Source of the DNA: Margaritifera margaritifera
Taxonomy: Eukaryota; Mollusca; Bivalvia; Unionida; Margaritiferidae
Length of the DNA stretch: 64,000 bases
Direction: 5' to 3'
Assembly (NCBI GenBank): GCA_029931535.1
Contig: JAQPZY010001346.1
Span: forward strand, 1 to 64,000
The translations under genes were made by a program, and so were the position numbers. Within the stretch, counting starts at the first letter, position 1, and the number at the start of each line of letters is the position of its first letter. Below are positions 57,977 through 64,000 of the stretch, one piece after another. The notes beneath the pieces are model-generated. The model was not told where the DNA came from. It saw only the letters and a program-made list of their open reading frames with translations, and did no database searches.

Positions 57977-60737
57977 TCAAGTCTTTACAATGTTCATAAA
58001 AGTCTCTTTATTTCCCCTTCTTTGGTCATAACATATCTCACCAAAACCATAGTTTGGTACAAATTTCTTAACATTATGAGCCCAGATTGTAGAGCTACTA
58101 CTTGTATCCTTAACCCAAGAGTTGCATTTTATAACACAATTTTGGCAATCGATTATCCGACATTTTAAGTACTTTAAACCAATATTGGATAGGTCTGACA
58201 ATATATGCAGATTTAAGAGAGTTACGGATTAATTCTCCACGAAAAAAGCAGTTGGACTTGATTTGCCTAACTGGAACACATATTTACAAAAATTATCACG
58301 CACTCTTTCCACATCAGGGGCTTCACTAAAGCCCCATACTTCAGAGGCATAAGAATAAATGGGCAAACTTTTAGTGTCAAAAATTTTAAATAAAATATTT
58401 ACAGACAATTTTCCAAATTTAATCAATTTAGTTTTCAGAGCATGCACTGCCTTAGATGCTTCTTCTGCTAATGTTTTTTGACATTTGTTCCAAACTCCCC
58501 TAGATGAGAAAACAACCCACAAGTACTTATAATAAGAACTAACCTTAAATTTCTTGTCACTAAAATCCCATTGTTCATAACCTATTAAGTACCGCCCTTG
58601 AGGAAAACCATTACCTCAGTTTTATCAACATTTACCTTCAGTTTCCAATAGCCACAGTATTGGGTAAGTCTATCCAATAAACATTGCATTTAGATTGCGG
58701 TATCAGCCAGTAATACAAGATCATCTGCATAAAATAGAAGAAAAAGCTTCAACACATTTCTGTATTATTACCATTGTTACGCTCAGAAAGTGCACTTTGC
58801 AGGTAATTTAGAAAAAGTGAGGAAAAAAAAAACATTGGTGATAACATACAACCCTTTCTAGCTAACGCCTATTGGACACTTAAAAACATCACTTAATCCA
58901 CTCGAAGTTCATACAAAAGCTCTGACATCTGCATATATTGCTTGTAACATTTTCAGCATATTTGTACAAAAGTTACACGCATTCAGCTTATACCATAAAG
59001 CTTTACTATTAATTTTATCAAAGGCCTTTTCATAGTCTATAAATGAATAAAATCTGCCCATTTTCTTCCTAAAATATTTCCAAATAAGTGTATTTAGAAC
59101 ATATGTTATCTCCAGTACTGTAACCACTGCGCATGTGTTGTTTACAGTACTGTAACATATGTGTGTGTGTGTGTGTGTTATCTACAGTACTGTAACCTCT
59201 GTGTATGTGTGTATTATCTACAGTACTGTAACCTCTGTGTATGTGTGTGTGTTTTTTTTCTTCTACAGTACTGTAACCTCTGTGTATGTGTGTGTTATCA
59301 ACAGTATTGTAACATCTGTGTGTTTTTTTTATCTACTGTACTGTAACCTCTGTGTGTATGTGTGTGTGCTATCTACAGTACTGTAAACTCTGTGTGTGTG
59401 CATGCGTGTGCGTGCGTGAGTGAGTGTGTGTGTGTGTTATCTACAGCACTGTAACCTCTTAATCCCGATTGTTCTGAACTTAGCCTATGGTTTTCTTTTG
59501 CCCATTGTGTGAGCCTTTTATTCAGAATATTAGTAAAAATTTACTCGTAAATGGAAACAGACTTATTCCTCTGTAATTATTCGGGTCGTTTTGGTTACCT
59601 TTCTTAAGAAGATGAACAATTGTAACTATACACCAGTCTTGTAGAAAGTATGAGGCATTAAACATTGCATTAAATAAATATCTAAGTAGTAGTACAATGT
59701 AATTTTCAGAGGCTTCAAAAATTTCACAACTTATGCCATCACATCCTTGCGCTTTCCCTGATTGTATATGATTTATTGCTTTCCTTACCTCTTCTTCAGC
59801 AATATAGGTGTCAAGACCATCACATGTATTATTCAAAAGGTATGGTGCATCAAACGAGTCAATGCAAGGAGGATTAAATACACCTTGAAAATTTTAAAAC
59901 CATCCTAGCTTGAAAATTTGTTGTTTGGCATGCCATGATGTTATTGTAAGTAAATTCCAAAATGTTATAGAATCTTTATTTTTAAGAGAAGAAACTAGCC
60001 TCTTTTGTAATGTAGTTTCACACTGACCTCTCCTTTCTGCAGTTAACTTCCTGTAACTTTCTATTAGGCTGTGATAAGTTTCCAAGTTTTGAGCAGATCT
60101 AATAAACCTAAAATTTCTTAGGGTTTTCACTGCCATTCTTGTAGCATTTTTACATTCCTTATCAAACAGTTCTGTTATTGTACTGACACGGACACCTGAA
60201 AAGGTGAATTCTTGACAATTCTTTTCATACCATTTCTATCTGCTGCTGATTGAATAATTTGTACTAAAGTGTCTAATGCTCTATCAAAGCTCCTATTATC
60301 GATCATCTCAAAATATTGATCATAAGACAAGGGTCAAAAGAGAAGAATTTTTACGCCGTATAGTATATTAAACCCAGCATAACACTGTAAGGTATATCGA
60401 TATTTACACTGTTAAGCTTTAGCCACAAAACATTAATTACTTTATTAGATTCACTAAGTAAAGCTTAAACTTTTAATAAATCTGCAAGAACATTTTTAAC
60501 AAAACATACTGTTCCACCCAAATTCCTAATAGCATTACTTTTGTCTAGGTCTTACATATGCAAGTTTTTTGAATCCCCTAATATACTAAACTGATCAACA
60601 CTATCTGCCCAAGTCTAAAGAAATTCACGGAAATCGTACTGTGTAATAAGATTATAAAAATCATACTTATTTATGTATTCTGTGCATCCAGCTAACTTTA
60701 TCTCCAGTCCTGATATGTTCCATGTAAGAAATTTCAT
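57977..60737 (-). pseudogene. LINE ORF2: endonuclease plus reverse transcriptase, broken
   Basis: It starts at ATG 60737 with MKFLTWNISGLEIKLAGC, the opening of an APE-type endonuclease. The linker region (60136-59894) contains FWNLL. RT motifs follow: VRKAINHIQSGKAQGCDGIS and NNYRGISL (59780-59540), ILNKRLTQWAKENHRLSSEQ (59520-59465), YSFIDYEKAFDKINSKALW (59040-58980), and LLFYADDLVLLADTA with the catalytic Y-A-D-D near 58720. The C-terminal part has VVFSSRGVWNKCQKTLAEEA and IYSYASEVWGFSEAPDVERV (58510-58290), then NYGFGEI near 58050. Frameshifts and stops occur throughout, and the minisatellite at 59106-59460 splits the RT. Confidence 0.88.
59106..59460. repeat. ~40-bp minisatellite plus (GT)n inside the LINE reverse transcriptase
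   Basis: Nine copies of 'atctacagtactgtaacc' (near 59110, 59141, 59180, 59217, 59262, 59297, 59332, 59371 and 59441) alternate with 'tctgtgtatgtgtgtgt' runs. Read on the minus strand the core is ggttacagtactgtagat, which codes G-Y-S-T-V-D, the RT motif expected exactly at this place. Confidence 0.88.
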
Positions 60738-61490
60738 CCAGATGGGTCTACAACAATAACAGAATTATCAACTGAACGGATACAAGTACCTGTATTTGTT
60801 CCACTCAGCCTATGGTATACTGGGCCACGGCCTGATTCCTATCCAGAAGCTAGAATGGGTCCTGTTTGTGTCTCATCATAGACATACACTGTACCATCTG
60901 CAACAAGTTTGTCATATCGCAAATATGCCATCTTATTCTCCCTCAAACTGTCCTTTAAAAAAGGATTTAGCTTTTTTCGAATATTCCTAACTCTCTCCGG
61001 AAAATATTCTGGTTAGTTGTCCATTCTCAGCAGCGTCTATTCCTTCTATGTCCCCTGCTTCTTTTCTACTTTGCCTATATTTGTCTAGAATCAATGTATT
61101 GTGAATACAACGTGCAAAGTTCACAATTGCTGGCTGTAACGAGGATTTTGCATTGAGTACATGGCCCTTTCTACTGAAATATTTGTATATCTTCAGATCA
61201 TCACGAATAGACATGCGAGTTTTCTTTTCAGTTTCTTATTATGCCTCTCTACCTAATTCTTCAAGTCAGTAAAATATTACATTCTCCCTGCGAGATTGAG
61301 ATTCTTGTGTTTCTATTTTCTCTTCATTTTCTTTCACTTATTTTGCCAGTGTAACCACAGCGTTCTTCAAGTCAGCAACATATTCCTTTCATTCAGAATT
61401 TTTCTTCTCAAGCCTCTTGTTGGTATGAGACAATTCTTCCATCTATTTTTTTTTATACATAGAATTATAGGTAGGTTCACTTTGGAAGAC
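60734..61490 (-). pseudogene. LINE ORF1 remnant
   Basis: Minus-strand reading gives a possible polar region above 61250, then PERVRNIRKKLNPFLKDSLR and MAYLRYDKLVADGTVYVYDE, a pattern I know from ORF1-like proteins of invertebrate LINEs. A premature TAG lies at 60841-60839. The same frame then continues to TGA at 60736-60734, which overlaps the ORF2 start. Confidence 0.55.
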
Positions 61491-62789
61491 GGCTGATGTT
61501 TCCAACCACCCACTTTCAGCTATTGAAGATTCACATCCGCTCACTTTCAGTTACTGGGAGTTACTTTATAACGAAGTCTTTCCGTTGAAAATATACAAGT
61601 ATCCCAGTTGAAACTGACTGGTAATCATCAACCGTCTTACCACTCCTTTAGCTACTTGCTATTGCTGTTCCTTCGGATATTGCAAATTTAGTCTGTCAAT
61701 AGGTAGAACCCATAAAATGTGACAGTTGCAAAAGAGAGAAAAAAATAGAAGAGATGGAAAAACGTGGAACAAAAGTGCAAAAGATATTAGCACTGTGCTT
61801 ATGAACATAAGAGTGATCGTGGATATCCCATGGCTTATTATTACACACTGGAAATTATTGATGACAGGTTTAAATGTAAGTGTGGTATGACGATAAATTG
61901 TATATCATTTGGCAAACATTGTATAAAAAAGCAACAACACCAAAAATATTAACAATGCAACGCGGAGGTCATACAAAAGGAAACTGAGAATCGCAAAAAT
62001 AAATATATAAAACAGAGATAAACAAGCTAAAGAGGAGTTACGCATAGGATTAGAAGAGAAAAAGAACGGAAAAGAAAAACAACAAATTAAATGTGTTATA
62101 GTTTATCATTTATTTGAAGAATGAAAATCCTGAAAAATAAATTATGTAAGATAATAGAGACAGGTATCAATCTATTAATGAATTTACATGCTCTTTCGGC
62201 TTGTGCAGTGATTGAGAATTAATTCATATAACTGCAATTTATGGTGTGAATTGTTATTTTTTTTCGATGTATATGTTTTATTTATATTTATTTTTTCTCA
62301 TACGAATTTCAGTAGATTGCTTACGCTATTGTAGAATGAAGAATGTTAGTATTTTTTTTAAATTTGAAATTCCAAGAACATCTATAATTCGGGGTAGAAT
62401 GTCGTATGTACACGAGTTAAAGATGAAGAATTTTAAACCATGATTTTATAGTTTCTGTCATACACAGTAAAGAGTAGTTATATTTTAATCATTATGAAAG
62501 GTGATCAATATTCTATAGTTGAACAGCTTTCAAAAATGTCCAGAAATTAGTAATCTGTACTGTGGCTGATTTTGATATTCACGCATTTCATATGCTTGAA
62601 TACGTTCTAATTAATCAATAATGAAAGTACATGCTACGTTATATTTACAGTTTATAAACTGAGATGTTAACATTTTACACTGAAATAAATAGATTAAATA
62701 ATTTTATGACAGAAGTAAGTATTTAACATAAAAATAAATTGAGTTATAATAACTCAGTTCATAATCTTCGAATGCAAAGCTCCTTATAA
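61491..62789. other. AT-rich non-coding sequence
   Basis: May include the LINE 5' UTR at its lower end. No other feature recognised. Confidence 0.35.
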
Positions 62790-62880
62790 CTGCTTCCGTG
62801 GTCTAAAGGTAAAATGATTTTACTGTATATATAAGGTACTCTAACAGTGTAGGTTGGACTCCTGTCATATACCTGCAAAA
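62790..62880 (+). mobile_element. tRNA-derived SINE head
   Basis: 'tccgtggtctaaaggtaaaa' matches the pol III A box (TGGTCTAAAGG fits TRGYNNARNNG). About 45 bp on, ggttggactcc approximates the B box. It is not a functional tRNA: no cloverleaf could be drawn. The 3' extent is unclear. Confidence 0.5.
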
Positions 62881-64000
62881 GAATCTTTATTAATTGGGCA
62901 TACCTGCTCGCTATCGTTGATTAGTTGCCAGTATGACACTGCACTTGGGTTGCATGGTATGAGTAGCAGATTGGGAATATGAAATCAGATTGATGTGAAG
63001 GGACTTAATTCAAGATTCAATCAGATTGCAATTAATGCGAAACTACAGATATCCCATAATCCTTTGAGGGTTAGTTTCGCTATGACTAAAGCTTGAAATA
63101 CTTCCTGAGTTCCTAGCTTCTGAACATAGGCCTCTAATGGGGTAAAATTCAAGTGTACAATTAAAGCAATTGAAATGACATCTCTCCCATTTCTCCTTAA
63201 GATGGTCGGGTACATAGTCAGTTGAATTATAGAATGGATTAGTAAAAAGCAGATTCAGTTCAATTAATTAAAGCATGAAAAGAGTATTTTACATTTGACA
63301 GGTCATCTTGAAGTGATAATAAAAGACTATCAGGATAATCCCTTACAACACATACTTTAACATTTAATAGCTTACATAGTCTCTTCAATCTCTTTATATT
63401 AATAAATGATTTCATGCTTATGCTAAATTTTGCTTTTCTAAGACTGAATTTATTAGAGGCAATTCATAAAATGAAGTTCCGATACCGTTTTAAAACCAGC
63501 TACACTTTCCGTAAATTATTATTATGATTATTTTTTCTTTTGGAGTAATTGTAGAGAGATATGGCAACCGTATACGATTTTTAATCTGTAATATAATAAG
63601 AGTTTAAAAAGATTTTTAACAATTATTTGTGTCGAATGAGAAATTAATACCTGTTTCGTTCTTGATAGTTCTTAAGGTTTTACTTGGCCCATTGGGGACA
63701 ATAGAAGTGCTACTGATTTCAATGTCACGATCATTGAAAGTTATCTCTGGTCTTTTTAAAAACGGAAGAGCGTCCGTTTTTATGCTAGAGATATGTAAAT
63801 TAATGGTTCTATTCTCTTGCATGTGGATTTTTATTTTTTCAAAAAACTATGTTAGATGATACTTTTATTGTCTCCAAACTAAAAAACAAATAAACAAGAC
63901 TTACAGATACCAACATAGTTGCTTTGCTTCTAAATAAAAATTACGTCTATCAATTCTTGAACAACTTTAGAATTTGCCATTATAAAGCTCACTCAAAACG
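62881..64000. other. Non-coding sequence to the window end
   Basis: No exon or repeat recognised on either strand. Confidence 0.35.

Larger units (their letters stand above)
57977..61490 (-). mobile_element. Non-LTR retrotransposon (LINE), decayed
   Basis: The minus strand carries, in order, an ORF1 remnant (to 60734), then ORF2 with endonuclease start, linker, reverse transcriptase and C-terminal domain, ending near 57977. ORF1 stop and ORF2 start overlap as ATGA at 60737-60734. Several frameshifts and stops plus a minisatellite inside the RT domain show it is dead. ORF1 type and RT motifs fit mollusc/cnidarian LINEs but I cannot name the clade. The 5' end above 61490 and the 3' end below 57977 are unclear. 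Confidence 0.85.

Noticed and set aside
62790..62880. Possible tRNA gene
   Set aside because: A and B boxes are present but no cloverleaf or acceptor stem pairs. It fits a SINE head better.

Overview
This is an AT-rich animal nuclear window: GT-AG introns, SINEs, a LINE, DNA transposons, minisatellites and no operons. The repeat style (tRNA-derived SINEs with a shared tail, many pogo-like and hAT-like elements, long intronic minisatellites) together with an RNF213-type gene suggests a mollusc, probably a bivalve. The species assignment is inference.

Only one host gene is convincingly visible. Six plus-strand exons (10089-10302, 14888-14962, 18719-18910, 27940-28029, 29067-29266, 29642-29798) join in phase and encode the last ~308 residues of a giant RNF213/mysterin-like E3 ubiquitin ligase. 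The upstream exons lie outside the window. Its introns are large and carry most of the tandem repeats. Its 3' untranslated region begins at 29799 and ends either near 30560-30830 or, if very long, beyond 33.6 kb.

Layout. 0.2-2.4 kb: a SINE and a diverged ~145-bp tandem array. 3.5-7.4 kb: a decayed minus-strand Tigger/pogo transposase with a TA-flanked element (4615-6632) between its two halves. 8.6-9.96 kb: a hAT element with a perfect 8-bp target duplication. 10-30 kb: the RNF213-like exons, with a 3.1-kb pogo element (19113-22241, perfect terminal repeats, broken transposase) and a 1.8-kb minisatellite in introns. 30.9-33.6 kb: a 2.67-kb non-coding pogo-like element carrying a nested MITE. 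33.6-37.7 kb: AT-rich, no coding sequence recognised. 37.7-39.1 kb: a pogo-like element encoding a small DNA-binding/acidic protein. 39.4-40.9 kb: a second, longer copy of the 10.5-kb dispersed repeat, with a MITE insertion and a zinc-finger remnant. 43.7-49.5 kb: minisatellites, a transposon end, decayed virus-like packaging-ATPase sequence and a tandem duplication. 51.96-52.77 kb: a large imperfect palindrome rich in CpG. 56.8-57.1 kb: eight copies of a 33-bp repeat. 57.9-61.5 kb: a minus-strand non-LTR retrotransposon with ORF1 and ORF2, split in its reverse transcriptase by a minisatellite that appears to have grown from the RT coding sequence itself.

No tRNA, rRNA or CRISPR array was found. 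Apart from the RNF213-like gene, every coding signal I recognise is transposon- or virus-derived and broken. All family assignments come from reading motifs, without database searches.
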